64,000 nucleotides of DNA from Pararge aegeria (Eukaryota; Arthropoda; Insecta; Lepidoptera; Nymphalidae): contig NC_053196.1 of NCBI RefSeq assembly GCF_905163445.1, positions 11,991,501 through 12,055,500 of the forward strand, written 5' to 3'. The notes below the pieces were generated by a model. That model saw nothing but the letters and a program-made list of their open reading frames with translations, ran no database searches and was not told where the DNA came from. This document shows, piece after piece, positions 1 through 11,649 of this stretch (positions are counted from its first letter, which is position 1; each line of letters starts with the position of its first letter). The position numbers and the translations under genes are program-made.

Positions 1-122
1 GACATTAATAGGCGGATAATTATGACGTAGAGCTATGTCCCATTGATATTCAATCTTAGAAATAATGCACGTATGTCTTATACCCACTATCAGGGTTTCA
101 ATGCTCGCAGACATTTTGATGC

Positions 123-207
123 CATCTTCTTTACGTTACTAAATTCATTTTCTAGGCATCTTCTTTAGGTTACTAAATTCATTTTTTAGGTTACTAAATT
201 CATTTTG
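123..207. repeat. Short tandem repeat, about 34-bp unit
   Basis: Two near-identical 34-bp units, each holding TTACTAAATTCATTTT, are followed by a shorter third unit. Seen directly. It looks like a minisatellite; no function is suggested. Confidence 0.75.
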
Positions 208-399
208 TGAGATTCTTTGGTGCCATAGACCATTATATAGTGTTATGTGGTTGGTGCTTTAGTTCTCTATGAAGACTTTTTTTTGCTATGGATAGCTATG
301 TGGATTTATAAGAGGAAGGTCCTGGAATCGATCGCCGGCGGGAGAAATTTGGAAATCTGTTTTTTTTTTTAATTTCTTCGTCACTCATCTGGTTGGAAG

Positions 400-550
400 C
401 TTTGGCTTTAGCTAGTTAGGCATAGCGATTTAGTGTTCCAGCACGAAGCCGCGTGTAAACCGTTATGGGGTTTAATATAATTGCCACTTAACAGGTTAGC
501 TCGCTCCGATCTGAGATTGCATTATCACTTTACACCAGACGCAAGGCTTC
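400..550 (+). mobile_element. SINE-C fragment
   Basis: This is the middle and 3' part of a tRNA-derived SINE family called SINE-C here. It shows the GCGATTTAGTGTTCCAGCACG segment and the later GATTGCATTATCACTT segment, both shared with copies near 6.7, 58.8 and 63.4 kb. The tRNA-like head is missing. Confidence 0.6.
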
Positions 551-624
551 AAAAGTAGAATTATAAAAATTTATGAAAGAGGCATTGGTGCTTACAAATT
601 GGTGCATCTTTTTTGCATGTGCAT

Positions 625-847
625 CGATCGGCGCAGTGGGCAGCGACCCTGCTTCTCTGAGTCTAAGGCCGTGGGTTCGATTCCTACAACTGGAAAATGT
701 TTGTGTGATGAACATGAATGTTTTTCAGTGTTTTGGGGTTTATCTGTATTTGATAAGTATTTATTAATAAAAATATTCATCAGTTATCTTAGTGCCCATA
801 ACACAAGCTACGCTTACTTAGGGGCTAGATGGCGATGTGTGTAATGT
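625..847 (+). mobile_element. SINE-A, tRNA-derived, nearly full length
   Basis: SINE-A starts with a tRNA-like head: an A box like GGCGCAGTGGGCAGCG and a B box like GGGTTCGATTCC, the internal promoter of RNA polymerase III. A body follows (AAAATGTTTGTGTGATGA, then TATTCATCAGT, then ACACAAGCTACGCTTACTT) and a TATTTATTTATT tail. This copy has the head and body but lacks the usual tail. Ten copies lie in the window in both orientations, so it is an amplified SINE and not a tRNA gene. The shadow ORFs across it are not genes. Confidence 0.85.
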
Positions 848-3600
848 TTTTTCTTTACCTATCAATGTAAAAACGTAGACCGGCGTAAACGTATCTTAAA
901 TTTTTTCACATACCTTTTAGTTTTTATGATAAATAATACATTTTGTTTCCTTACCCTCAGATCAAATAATTCAACGTGACCCATCGGATTCCCACGTCCA
1001 AAGACGCAAAAACCGAGTTCAACCATAAGGAACAATGGGAAAGAATAAATTTCAAGGAAGATGCACTTCGCATTATATTTAAAAAGTGAAACACTCAGTG
1101 AAAAAGTGAATATCCCATGGCGTGACAAGTGAGCGTAGGATTGCTTGGGATCGAGGGTAAAAAGAGGGTGTCCCCCCTCTATTATACGTATTGTTTGTGA
1201 TTACACTTGTCGCGGTCTGGGGGAACAGGGTGTTATTATCTGTGATTTTTGTGTAGAGATTTGTATTTACTATCTTAATTTATGTGTTGTTTAAATTTTA
1301 TTTACTTGTTTTACGATTCGAAATTCTTATTGCACTTTAGGTAATATTGTTTCTATACCTATAATGTTTAGTTTGATAGCGTGTTAAGTTTAATTTGTGT
1401 ATTTAAATCATACTTTATACATGCATACTTAAATAACTATATATTTTAACTCTCTCGTTGACTTTAGTACTAGGCACTTAGGTGATAGATTTATTATTTG
1501 TAATGTTTTTTTAAGTTTCATAACGTGTTAAGTTTAATTGATGTAGTAAACATACTTCCATACATAAATATTTATTTTAACTTTCTCAATTGTTGTTTGT
1601 TCTTACCCAATTACGTTCGTTTGCCCAACTACGAGCCTCATCGTCATAGTCCTAAGTTTAGTTCTAAAGTCAGGTCATACATACCTATTGGGTATTTCGG
1701 TAGAGAAATCTGTTTCTGTTGAGAAAAGTAAGTACCTCAGTAGTAGGTACCTTGTTTGTGTTTTGTGGGGACCACTCCTAGTGAGACAACCGATTGCCTT
1801 GGATGATTATGTGTTATCTGGATTTCTGAACTACTAAAACGACCTTGGTGGCCAAGCTCAGCCATTGAGGTAGGCTCTTACATACCAGTCAAAAGATAGG
1901 AATTAGGTGTTCAACCCCTTAACGCCTTGAGTCCCAGTTATTATTACTAAACTGTGATAACGAGATTAAACGACAGTCAACGCACAACGAGAGTCCACTT
2001 TCATAGGAGTAAAGTGAGAGGTTAGTAGTAAATTCCTCTGTCCTATGAGATGAGACCTGTGCGATAGGATATTAATAATAACTTTATAGATTAAAAAAAT
2101 TGTACTAGCATGTCAATCCTATAATAATAAGAACTACTTAACGATAGTTTATTATCATATTCACGATAGATGGAAAAATTCGGACACTTATCGCATCATT
2201 TTCATGTACTTTTTTCGAACGAGATGGAAATATTTTTGTTGGACATATTAGTCTTATTAGAAAGGCAGTGCCTTAGTAAGTTACAATAATATCAACAAAT
2301 AAAAAAATATATGTATATATATACTTTTATAACATGTTACGTTATAGGTTACTTTGTCCCGATCATGGAATACACGGTGTGATGAATTTTAAGAATTAGG
2401 CAAAGAAACATAACCTACTTAGTTAGTGTAACTAGATTTGGAAAAAATATATATGCAGTTAAGGAGCATGGTACCTTAAAGTTGCGATATCGCTTTTTTA
2501 ATTCCTAGACGTTAGAGCTAAATTATCGCCCAGCTCTTTGGTACCAGATACTAAAGATGAAAGAAGTATTGTCCATATTTTGGTCCTAATCGACTGTTTT
2601 CGTACCTACTTATTTTTACCTAGTTTATTATTGTCTGTTAATATGTACCTAACTACTAAGTTATTGATAAAACTATTTTTTAAAGATTTTTTATAGTAAT
2701 AATTATAATTTTATTAGTTTATTCAATTTTAACTGAAAAAAACAATAAAATAATTACAAAATAGATATGTATATTTTACGTAAGACGTTACCACACAATA
2801 CCTTCTGCCTTATTGTGTTCAGAGTGTGGGAATTTCAGTTACGAGATTTTGAAATAAAACGGAGGGTGGAAAATAAAAGGCATATATAAATCACCCCTAA
2901 TCGTTTAGTTTTTGCTTTCTACACTTGTTGCATCACCCACACTCCGTAAGTATAGGTTGGGAACAAACTTAAATTAACGCTTTATAAAATGTGCATTTTA
3001 AAATAAGCTTAATTTCTATCACATTAGAGTTCAAATTGTGTCCGATAATAATTTTTAAGCGCAAAATAATTTGGCTAAGGGTCAAAGAATATGGGGGCGG
3101 TAGATTTCAGGGGTTGTTGAACAATTAACTGAATCGCAGGTAAACTTATTTTGATTTAGAAAAAAAAGGTCAGATGATTTTGCATTTGTATAGAGATGTG
3201 ATTAGATTGTGAATTATTAATGCATATTTGTATTATACCTATGTTATACTCGTTGGTATAAAAACGGTTTTTTTTTCTAAAATATTATTCATAACATTGT
3301 CTGCTTTCTTGCAGACTATACATATTTTTCCGAGATATTTTCAAGTTTCCACTGTCAACATGAGGCTCTTGCCCGTCACTGCTACATATCTATGTATGTA
3401 GTACATAATGTATTTTATATAGTATGAAATTATTTACTGTTTTTACCAATCCATTCTCAGCGGCAAGCACATACATTAAGGACTGCCTAGCCTAATATAT
3501 TTTTTTAGAACTCTTAAAGGAGAAGTGTTTTTCTATTTTATGCCATGTTTCTTCATTATGCATACCCTGGTCAAGACCAAATACACGCCACTATCCAAAG
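848..3600. other. AT-rich stretch, no gene recognised
   Basis: No reading frame here looks like a protein. A pyrimidine-rich tract ending in CCCTCAG near 940-960 resembles a splice acceptor, but the following frames close within about 20 codons. The less AT-rich part at about 1700-2080 reads like an old retroelement piece I cannot name. Confidence 0.4.
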
Positions 3601-3603
3601 TAA

Positions 3604-3900
3604 TATTATTATAAATGCAAAAGTGTGACTATTTAGTTGTTTGTCATACCTATGTTCCGTTCAACGTCGAACCGATCTTGAAATTTGGCACTCTTGTATC
3701 CAGAAGATGGATGTAGAATAATATTTATCCTAGAAAAGCTATTAGTAAAATTTACCAGCGGGGATTTAATAATAGCATTAGTGACCTGTGCATGGCTTGT
3801 CCACATATCATATGTTGGTGAAATTTTGACAAAAGTATTTCATCGAGGAGACGTCCATGAGATACATTTCATCCCGTGAAAATAGAGTTTGATTTTTAAA
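3604..3900 (+). repeat. Possible Helitron-type fragment
   Basis: The left end, ATTATTATAAATGCAAAAGTG, resembles the TAATATTATAAATG ends of the Helitrons at 10.9, 15.2 and 39.07 kb, and the next 60 bases have the feel of that repeat class. No CTAG end was found. The 64-codon ORF here has no recognisable domain. Confidence 0.3.
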
Positions 3901-5605
3901 AACACAAAATGAACGCCAATGAAGTATCAACAGCTAGTTTTCATCCAATTCGTAGCTACAATTCCCTCAATATCAACTTATCACATACATCCTAATACTT
4001 TTTATAGCATGTCAAAAGAAGGTGTGGTATTTTTAAATGAGTATACTTCACAGGTAAACCTTCACTGTAATCACGTCGATGTTAATGACTTGTGTCATTA
4101 AATGGAGGGAAGGAGGGGAGGCGGGATCACCCCCAACCTCCTCTCTCGTTAAGGTTCTATTTTATTTTGAATACCTCAAAAAGCCAGAAATGGGTTCGAG
4201 GGGGTAATAAAAATAAGTGGAACAAGAATATTCAGTGAACTGGTTAAGTAAGGGTCAATCAAATGAAAGGGTTCTGTAATTAAAATTAAAAATGAACATT
4301 GATTATTCTCAAGTACTTTAAATGCCCTGTTGAAACATTTAGTTTGTCTGTTTGTAGCTCTTAAGCTGATTATTTTTTGATCGAGAAGAAGACGAAACCC
4401 CCCAAACTTAATATATGCTCTTTTAAAACTTATTTTCTTTAGAATTTAACATCGATTATTCGATCTTGTGTGAGATCAAACGTATTAAAATTTTAATTTC
4501 TTACCTGGTTTCTTGGCATTCCATTACAGAATACTTACCTATAGGTTGTGACCGAAGTAAAAAACAACTAAGATACCAAATTAAAAAGTGACCTGTTACC
4601 ATGTTAACTTTAATTTGAAATAAGCGTTATAATTTTTATTTTTTTAACTTCAAAATTACCTTTATTTATTTATTAATAAACCAACGAAAAATATATTTTT
4701 CTAGGGAAGTCATAAATACAAACTAAAATTAATATTTACAATAAATGTAAGCCTGCTACCTGCCTGCACCAGACGTCAGCGTTATAATGGTATTAAGGAT
4801 TATAGTTCAATTTTATTTTAAAGTGTTTTTATGTGGAACAGTTAATACTGGAAAGAGAAGCCCAAACGAACCTATTAATTAACTTGTACGTTGTCTTATT
4901 TTAAAATAATACCTTTAGCTTTCTAAATGCATACTGCAGTAATTGAAGCAGCGGTCCTGCTCTTTTTTGCAACTTGGTACTCCAACTGCTCCATTCTATA
5001 TCCTTAAGGATTCTTCTCTAAGGGAACCCTAAAAAACAGGGTTATTACAATTTTAATTAAGGATTCGGCGCGCTCTGTTTGGGCGGCCTAATAAAATTCA
5101 AACAGCTTTTTCTAAGATATGATCGCCTTTAAGATTATAGTCATGACTCGAAATAGTAGCTACGTGCTTTTAGGATACTCTAATGGATTTAGTATGAGAT
5201 CGACTTGATTACTTTCAAACTTCTATTACATTTTGGACTTCGGAAGGAGCTTTGTTGATTACCGATTTGGATTTTCGATAATCGATTCGTTTCGAATTTG
5301 TTTCGAGTCATAAAGTGTAATTAGTTCACTGGGTAACTGCAGGTTGGGATTTTTAATAAGCGGCTCGGCTTTAATGATGGCTTGAGAATTGAGATGGCTC
5401 AACGTTTACTAATTGTCGCTCTAGGGTCACGACGCGACGCGGTGATTTAAGTACTCGCAGAAATACCAGATAGTTGTTAATTTTTTGTCACTCAGTGATA
5501 CGCGCAAGTAAAAATCACCTGCACGGCTAGCATGTGCAGGAGACAATTATCTCCCCGGGGAATGGATTACAAATTATCTTCTCCCACAGCTTTATCAACT
5601 CTCAG
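3901..5605. other. AT-rich stretch, nothing recognised
   Basis: Only short ORFs without recognisable motifs. I see no repeat copy that recurs elsewhere in the window and no RNA gene. Confidence 0.4.
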
Positions 5606-5610
5606 AGCAC

Positions 5611-5671
5611 AAGTGGAAATAATATCCAAATAATATATGTGTAATATATTATTTGGATATTATTTCCACTT
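5611..5671. repeat. Perfect 28-bp inverted repeat (hairpin)
   Basis: Arms 5611-5638 and 5644-5671 are exact reverse complements around a 5-base loop; the arms begin AAGTGGAAATAATATCC. It directly abuts the 5' edge of the repeat that follows. It could be a small foldback element or a replication or insertion scar. Confidence 0.85.
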
Positions 5672-5905
5672 TCTAAATGGTAATGTGAATAAGTAACGAT
5701 TTTGTAGCATCAATTGTGAATGTTAATATATTAATATATTAGACTAACAAAGCAAAAATTTGTCAACGGAAAAATTCTTTTGAGTATATGCTTACACCTT
5801 TAAATTAAGACCTGTGATTTATATTATGTGTAATGAGTTAATAAATGAAAAATAAACTGAATAAATAAAACTATAAAAAAAAAGAAAAAAAAATAATAAT
5901 AATGA
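5670..5905 (+). mobile_element. Interspersed repeat (REP-3), retroelement-like tail
   Basis: From TTCTAAATGGTAATGTGAA onward it matches 57.79-57.99 kb in the same orientation. Shared stretches include ACGATTTTGTAGCA and CTTTAAATTAAGACCT, and both end in an AATGAGTTAATAAAT tail. The tail points to retroposition. I do not know the family name. Confidence 0.6.
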
Positions 5906-6094
5906 ACTAGGGCAAACTTCTCCTATTCCATGTTCTCGTGCTTTAGCAGGTGTTCGTGTTTTTTTATTCCTTTATAATTGTTGGTAGTAAGAGCTTTTCT
6001 GAGAGCTACTTAAATTAACCGGTAACTCTTAATGAAATAACAAAATGATTTTTTTATAGTACTAATTGACAGACAAGTAGCAGGAAGAAAGCCA

Positions 6095-6250
6095 TCGCTT
6101 ATACCCGGCTCAACACTTCGCAGGGCATGCTAGGAATACATCCTACAAAGTAGCGCCCTAGGTGTCCATCAACCGACGCGACTGCGTAGGTAAACTCATA
6201 TGCCCGAAGTTGCACTAGCAATAATGCGATTCATAGCGAGCAATCGTTCA
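6095..6250 (-). repeat. REP-2 fragment, degraded
   Basis: It carries CGCAGGGCATGC followed by a CATCCTACAA segment, matching the reverse complement of the longer REP-2 copy at 13.7-13.9 kb. REP-2 is a repeat known to me from many Lepidoptera, but I cannot name its class with confidence. Confidence 0.4.
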
Positions 6251-6312
6251 TTCACGGAACCCAAAACAAACGTTTTACATTTCCTTTCGCTTTGACGGAC
6301 ACTTCAATTTCA

Positions 6313-6571
6313 CGGACGCAGTGGGCAGCGATCCTGCTTTCTGAGTCGAAGGCCGTGGGTTCGATTCCCACTACTGGAAAATGTTTGTGTGATGAGCATG
6401 AATGTTTTTCAGTGTCTGGGTGTTTATATGCATAATCTAAGTATTTATGTAGGTATATTATTCATAAAAATATTCATCAGTTATCGCTATGCCCATAACA
6501 CAAGCTACGCTTACTTTGAGGCTAGTTGGCGATGTGTGTAGTGTCGCAGTATATTTATTTATTATTTATTT
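6313..6571 (+). mobile_element. SINE-A copy
   Basis: Same head, body and TTTATTTATT tail as the other SINE-A copies. It lacks the first few bases of the head. The B box GGGTTCGATTCCC is intact. Confidence 0.85.
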
Positions 6572-6639
6572 CATTTCATTCAGTACGCATGTCTGAGTTT
6601 TCTTTGATCTGGTCTACTGGGAACTTCGGCTACTTGGCT

Positions 6640-6842
6640 TGTCTTTCGGACACTTGAATAGTTACCACCCTACAGGCAAAGTCGTGCCACCAAACGATTA
6701 GCATTCCGAGACGATGTCGCGTATAAACCGATTAGGGGTATGGGTGTTCTATAACTGCCACACCCCTAACAGGTTAACCTGTAATCATCTAAGACTGCAT
6801 CGCCATTTATCATCAGATTTCAGTCAAGGTCTAACCTGTAGG
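6640..6842 (+). mobile_element. SINE-C copy, headless
   Basis: It contains AGTTACCACCCTACAGGCAA, a GATGTCGCGTATAAACCGAT segment, AACAGGTTAACCTG and a final GACTGCATCGCC...CAGTCAAGG segment, in the order seen in the other SINE-C copies. The tRNA-like head is absent. Confidence 0.7.
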
Positions 6843-7157
6843 CAAAGTTAAATACAACGTATGCGTATTCCCCAAAACGCTCGCGTGTTACTGCGTGTCG
6901 CATGTCATACATGCGCCGGCGCATTGTGTAATTAAAACTAATAGACAACATCCAATTTGTTCTCTTGTTAAGACAGCACGCGTTGTTTTAATTTGTACGA
7001 CCTAGATACTTTTAATTTAATATCATTATGTAATCAGTTTCAATAGAAACCCCACAGCTTCAATTGTTCTATTGTACAAAGAAGCTAAAAAGTAGTCGTG
7101 GTGCTTAAGGCTTACGATACTGAGTTTTCCAAAATGAGGTTAAAGTAATCATCTTTA

Positions 7158-7447
7158 TTTAACCCATTGGGTTGTCAGGGCTCAAGAGTTCTCTCAGAAT
7201 GAGAAGGGTTTAGGCCATAGTCCACGCCTAGTTAGGCCACGTTAGGCCACTCTGGTCAAGTGCGGATGGGTAGACTTCACACGCCGTTGAGAACATTATG
7301 GAGAACTCTCAGGTATGCTGGTTTCCTCACAATGTTTTCCTTCAACGTTAAAGCAAGCGATATTTTAATTGCTTAAATTAAAAAAACGCACATAACTCCG
7401 AAAATTCAGTGGTGCGTGGGGCTCGAACTCTGTCTCTACGAAAGGAA
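7158..7447 (-). mobile_element. SINE-B, tRNA-derived, full length
   Basis: Read on the minus strand it has a tRNA-like head, a body with ATATCGCTTGC, GAGGAAACC and GAGAGTTCTCC, and an end of the TGAGAAGG class. SINE-B recurs at 10.2, 17.0, 25.1, 37.7, 42.0 and 56.3 kb. This copy has a small internal duplication (GTTAGGCCAC twice) near 7230-7250. Confidence 0.8.
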
Positions 7448-7559
7448 AAAAAGACACACATTATGGTAGTAAGGTATTTATGTTATATATTATATTTGTA
7501 TTTATATGTAATATATTTATAAATATATTTTATTTATATATTTGTATAATTTTAAATCT

Positions 7560-7745
7560 TATTTATGCACCACCTACCTCTTTTCTATGTTTTTTCTTTT
7601 TACGCCATTGGTTGCCTGGAAGAAATCGCTATGTAGCGATAAGGCCACCAAAGTGTACTCTCTTGATATGTACATATTTATATCTCTGTAACTACTTTTT
7701 TTCTTTAGTGTACAATAAAAGTGTATTCATTCATTCATTCATTAC
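7560..7745 (+). mobile_element. LINE-J 3' end, 5' truncated
   Basis: This is the 3' untranslated tail of the LINE family called LINE-J here. It has GGTTGCCTGGAAGAAATCGC, the hairpin ATCGCT-ATGT-AGCGAT at 7625-7640, AAGGCCACC, then GTACAATAAAAGTG and a CATT-repeat tail. The reverse transcriptase part is absent, as is usual for dead LINE copies. Confidence 0.75.
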
Positions 7746-8059
7746 ATAAAAACAAATATTAATAAGTGCAATATATGAGTGTCGATCGTAATACCTACTG
7801 TATTTTTACAAAAAGTTGTTGTTTACTCGTTTAAATACATTAAGTATTTCAATTTAAAGTGCGTAGTTTTGAATAATGTGTTCCAATAGCTAAGTTTAAT
7901 ATACATTAAATGAGTTTACATGTTTTAAAGTAGACGGAAATTTATTGTAAAGCTGTGCACCCTCAAAACGAAACATTTTTTTTCTAAGCTTAGTTCTAGT
8001 CTTTCGAGTTTGAAACTAGCACGCATGTCTTAGCTTTTCTCAACTATAGTATACATGTT

Positions 8060-8200
8060 TACTGCATATAAACCTTCCTCTGGAATCACTCTATGTATTG
8101 CTAAAACTTGCAATAAAATCCGTTGCTTAGTTTAAAAGATCTAAGCGTACAAACAGCGGAAGCGATTCTGTTTTATACCTGCTATGTAAAGAAAGTTGTA
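8060..8200 (+). repeat. Unclassified repeat fragment
   Basis: AAACCTTCCTCTGGAATCACTC followed by AATCCGTTGC and GATCTAAGCGTAC is a motif series I recognise from common lepidopteran repeats; a short piece of it recurs in reverse at about 61.81-61.85 kb. No terminal structure is visible here. Confidence 0.4.
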
Positions 8201-9600
8201 GTAAGTAAACTGTCTTCCCGCCCCTATAATAAGTCCATTGAACGCGTATAATCGCATGCGATAGTCGTGTCCGTGTATCGTGTAATTGAAACTATTAGCG
8301 ATATCGAGCGACGCACTGCCATGTTTAGATCGCACGCGAACTGACTTTATGACTTACATGGTGTGTTTATCTCCACATAAATGAATCCCGTTTAAACGAA
8401 CCATTTATTTTGTAAACATAACATATTGATTCACTAATTTAACATAAATACCTTACAGATGCTTGCTGGGTGAGTTAAGGTCAAATTATTAATGTTCTGA
8501 ATTAATCAGAAGTTCTAACGATACTTTTGAATAGGTTTTGACTGACTAGTGTTTATTACTGTACTGAAAACTAGTAAGTTTTATTACTTATTGAGTAACT
8601 TAATATAGATTACTTGGCTGACTTATTATGGGCTAATACTCATTACAAATTAAAGATGTTTCCAGCCATTGACATTTGCTTATTTTGCTAGTACTGACCA
8701 TATATTGACCATATATCGTGGTCAGCTTTTTCTCTCATTAAACCACGAAGACTCAGAAGTATGTATAAACACTGCAACGCAGCCAGTATTTGTTGACCAC
8801 CATAGCAAACCCAACCAATGTGGAAAACAACTAGCAATAACTAGAAAAACAATCTAATAGTATCGTAAAGTAATTTATTTACAACAATACACTTTATTAA
8901 TCAAAAAAAAACATTAAAACTAGAGTGTAGCTTTTCGGTCCTTCAGAGGCGACCTGCGCCCAGTAGTGGACTGACACTCTCTTGCTCTTTCGTTTGAATG
9001 TGCATTACCTCTCTCATCAGGGGTTTTTCTAAGGTTTTCCAAGAATTAAGTGAGGATTAAATAACGGAAAACTAAATATCAATCAAATAAATATCATAAT
9101 TGAATCGTACATTATGATATCTTATTTCTAAGGGTTGAAAAAGGTTAGCCTAAAATATATAAAATTAATCTAATATATCAAATATTCGTGTCCATTATAC
9201 CAATTTTTTTGTAAAATTCGTAGGTCTGAGAATCGGTAGATATCTGGTTTTTCAATACCTAAATGATAAGGGTGCCCCAAACCCAAAAAGAAATAGAATA
9301 GAAATAGAAAATATTTATTAGAAAAACTTTGTACGATAAATCTGAAGAATCCTGAAAATAAATCACCTGAAAATACGAATATCTTATGGGCCAGCCCGTA
9401 TCACAGTGTTATATATTTTTTTTTATTTCGACTTTTTTTTATTATCATTTAGGAACCTAAAATATTTTTAAAAACCCAAAATAAGCGCGGACAAAGTCGC
9501 TTACAACAGCAAGTTATATTGTAATAAACCTTCACACATGATGAGATTTTTTTAACACTAATATTTTGTAGGTTCTGTTATATCTTATATCTTTAAACGA
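8201..9600. other. AT-rich stretch with a decayed Helitron-like end
   Basis: No gene is visible. Near 9484-9515 a segment like GCGGACAAAGTCGC...ACAGCAAG resembles a Helitron 3' end whose CTAG has mutated to CAAG. The rest is AT-rich and unassigned. Confidence 0.35.
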
Positions 9601-9605
9601 GCAAT

Positions 9606-9834
9606 TCTTGTATAAGTATATATAATTGGAATCTCGGAATCGGCTCCAACGATTTTCATGAAATTTAGTATACAGGGGGTTTCAGGGGCGATAATTCGAT
9701 ATAGATAGGATTAGTTTATATTGAATTCTCGGGAATTGTGCATTCTTTAAAGTTCTATAAATCAGTCCGCGACAACATACGAATATTTTTTTTCAGACGG
9801 CTCATTTGCGGACGAAGTCGCGCGGGTCTTCTAG
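9606..9834 (+). mobile_element. Non-autonomous Helitron
   Basis: The 3' end reads GCGGACGAAGTCGC, a potential hairpin, then 14 bases to CTAG followed by T, the classic Helitron end. The 5' side has TATATATAATTGGAATCTC. The exact first base is uncertain. It carries no coding capacity and would depend on an autonomous Rep/helicase element elsewhere. Confidence 0.6.
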
Positions 9835-10189
9835 TGCTACATAAAGCATGAACATTTTTTTTTATAGTTTGGTGGTCTGTGTTAATAAGACTTTTTTATC
9901 TTAGAGTTCGCTGCGGTTTTATTTCCTTTAATTTGGTATCCAACTTTAAAACGCTCAGCAGTACTTTTTAATAACCTTTACTAATAAGGAAATCTTATAT
10001 AGTCTCACTTAACTAATTATCTTACCGGAGTTTTTGTTCCTCCTAATAACTTCCAATAAATTAGGGGCAATTATTATAGTTGATGGTGGAATAGATTTTT
10101 AACGGAATTAAGCGTCATTAACTAAAAGGCTGCATCACGGACTACGGTGGGCAAATTGCGAGGAGTTTTTTTATATTTAATTTTAATTA

Positions 10190-10486
10190 TAAACTGTGAT
10201 AGCCTAGTGGGTCTGGCTCCGGCTTTCCTTTCGTGGAGACCGAGTTCGATCCTCGGCGCACCATTGACTTTTCGGAGTTACGTGCGTTTTAATTAAAGCA
10301 ATTTAAATATGGCTTGCAACAAAAAAACGAAAAGATCGTGAGGAAAACCTGTATGCCTGAGAGTTCTCTGTATTGTATTCTCAACGGCGCTTGGAGTCTA
10401 TCAGGGTGGTAGACTACGGTCTAAACCCTTCTCATACAGAGAGGAGACCCGTGCTTTGCAGTGGACCGGTAATGGGTTGAATGATT
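10190..10486 (+). mobile_element. SINE-B, full length
   Basis: The head has GTGATAGCCTAGTGGG (A-box part) and GAGTTCGATCCTCG (B box). The body follows: GAGGAAAACCTG, GAGAGTTCTC, then GGAGACCCGTGC and AATGGGTTGA at the 3' end. The head resembles a tRNA, but the conserved 220-bp body shows that it is a SINE. Confidence 0.85.
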
Positions 10487-10562
10487 TGGTTCACAGTTTT
10501 TATAGACTGTGTACCTACTTGCGTAACTTATCTTATATAGATTAAAATCTATACATGTATAA

Positions 10563-10991
10563 CTAGCTGCTGCCCGCGACTTAGTCTGCGTTTGATTTTG
10601 TTTTCGATGTGGCATTAAATTTAGTTGTATTTCTAAAAAAATTTAAAGTATTCAGTATTGCTAAGCCTTAAATGAGGGGTCTGCTGCTGTCCGCTGAGGA
10701 GTTCTGTCCTCTGTCTCCAACCACAGTTTGGGCAAAATTTAACCCATATAAGCAAAACAAAAATAATTATTGACATCGGTTATAGTTTGTAAAACACTTT
10801 CATCCCCACTCCCGAAGGAACAGAGCTTTATATAAAAATAATAATAATTTATGTCGGGATAAAAAGTATTCTATATTACTTCTAACACTTCCTAGAATAT
10901 GTGTACAAAGTTTCATGAGGATCGGTTTAGTAGTTTTTGCGTGAAAGCGTAACAAACAAACTTACATTGACATTTATAATATTAGTAGGGA
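10563..10991 (-). mobile_element. Non-autonomous Helitron, 429 bp
   Basis: On the minus strand it starts TCCCTACTAATATTATAAATG and ends CTAG, with an A before the TC and a T after the CTAG on that strand, as expected for Helitron insertion between A and T. The subterminal GCAGACTAAGTCGCGGGC can fold. The right 130 bases closely match the Helitron at 14.95-15.22 kb. Confidence 0.75.
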
Positions 10992-11520
10992 TAGGGATGT
11001 ATATAAAAGTAGGTATATAATAAATAAGAGTAGGTATGATATTCTAATATGCATTTGACGATTATCTTTAATTTTGTGTGTTGTTTTGCACATGCAAAAT
11101 GTTGTCAAAAACGGTTAAGTTATAGATACCGATACCAATTGTATTGTGTATGGTTAGTTAGGGCGTGAAGGGGGAAAAAATATAAAAGAAAAAAACAAAC
11201 ACACTAAGTTCCGCATTTATAATATAAGCAAATTAAAGTTCTTAGTTTATAAAATTAAAAAAAGCATTTCATCGCGGTTGATTGCCTTATCTGTTGACAG
11301 ATGAGCGGGCTCATTTTGTGCACAAAGAATTGGCCTGGTTGTTCATTGTGGAAACGCAGCTAGCATGGCACCATTGCCATTATTTGTTTATCAGCCCGAT
11401 TGTCATGACTCTTGTCGGAGAGAGGGCATAGTGCTATGACAATTAATTAGTATGAGACCCACTTTGCTGTTCCGATGCGGGTTGGCGAGTTTGAATAATT
11501 AAGCACAAGTTAATGAACGA

Positions 11521-11643
11521 ATGACACGATGGGAGGACGAGAGAAAAAAAAAAGCCGGCCCGAACTGGGCTCAAATAGCAAAAGACAGAGAAAAATGGAC
11601 AAACATTGGAGGAGGCCTTTATCCAATCTGGGATTCTTGTAAT
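11521..11643 (+). pseudogene. LINE ORF2 C-terminal remnant
   Basis: An open frame reads AGPNWAQIAKDREKWTNIGG and ends at a TAA, matching in style the last residues of lepidopteran endonuclease/reverse-transcriptase LINE proteins. Just upstream an out-of-frame TRWEDE and an A-run suggest a frameshift. It is a dead fragment with no other domain left. Confidence 0.6.
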
Positions 11644-11649
11644 TAACTG

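Noticed and set aside
940..1090. Splice-acceptor-like tract followed by a possible exon
   Set aside because: All frames close within about 20 codons and no donor follows.
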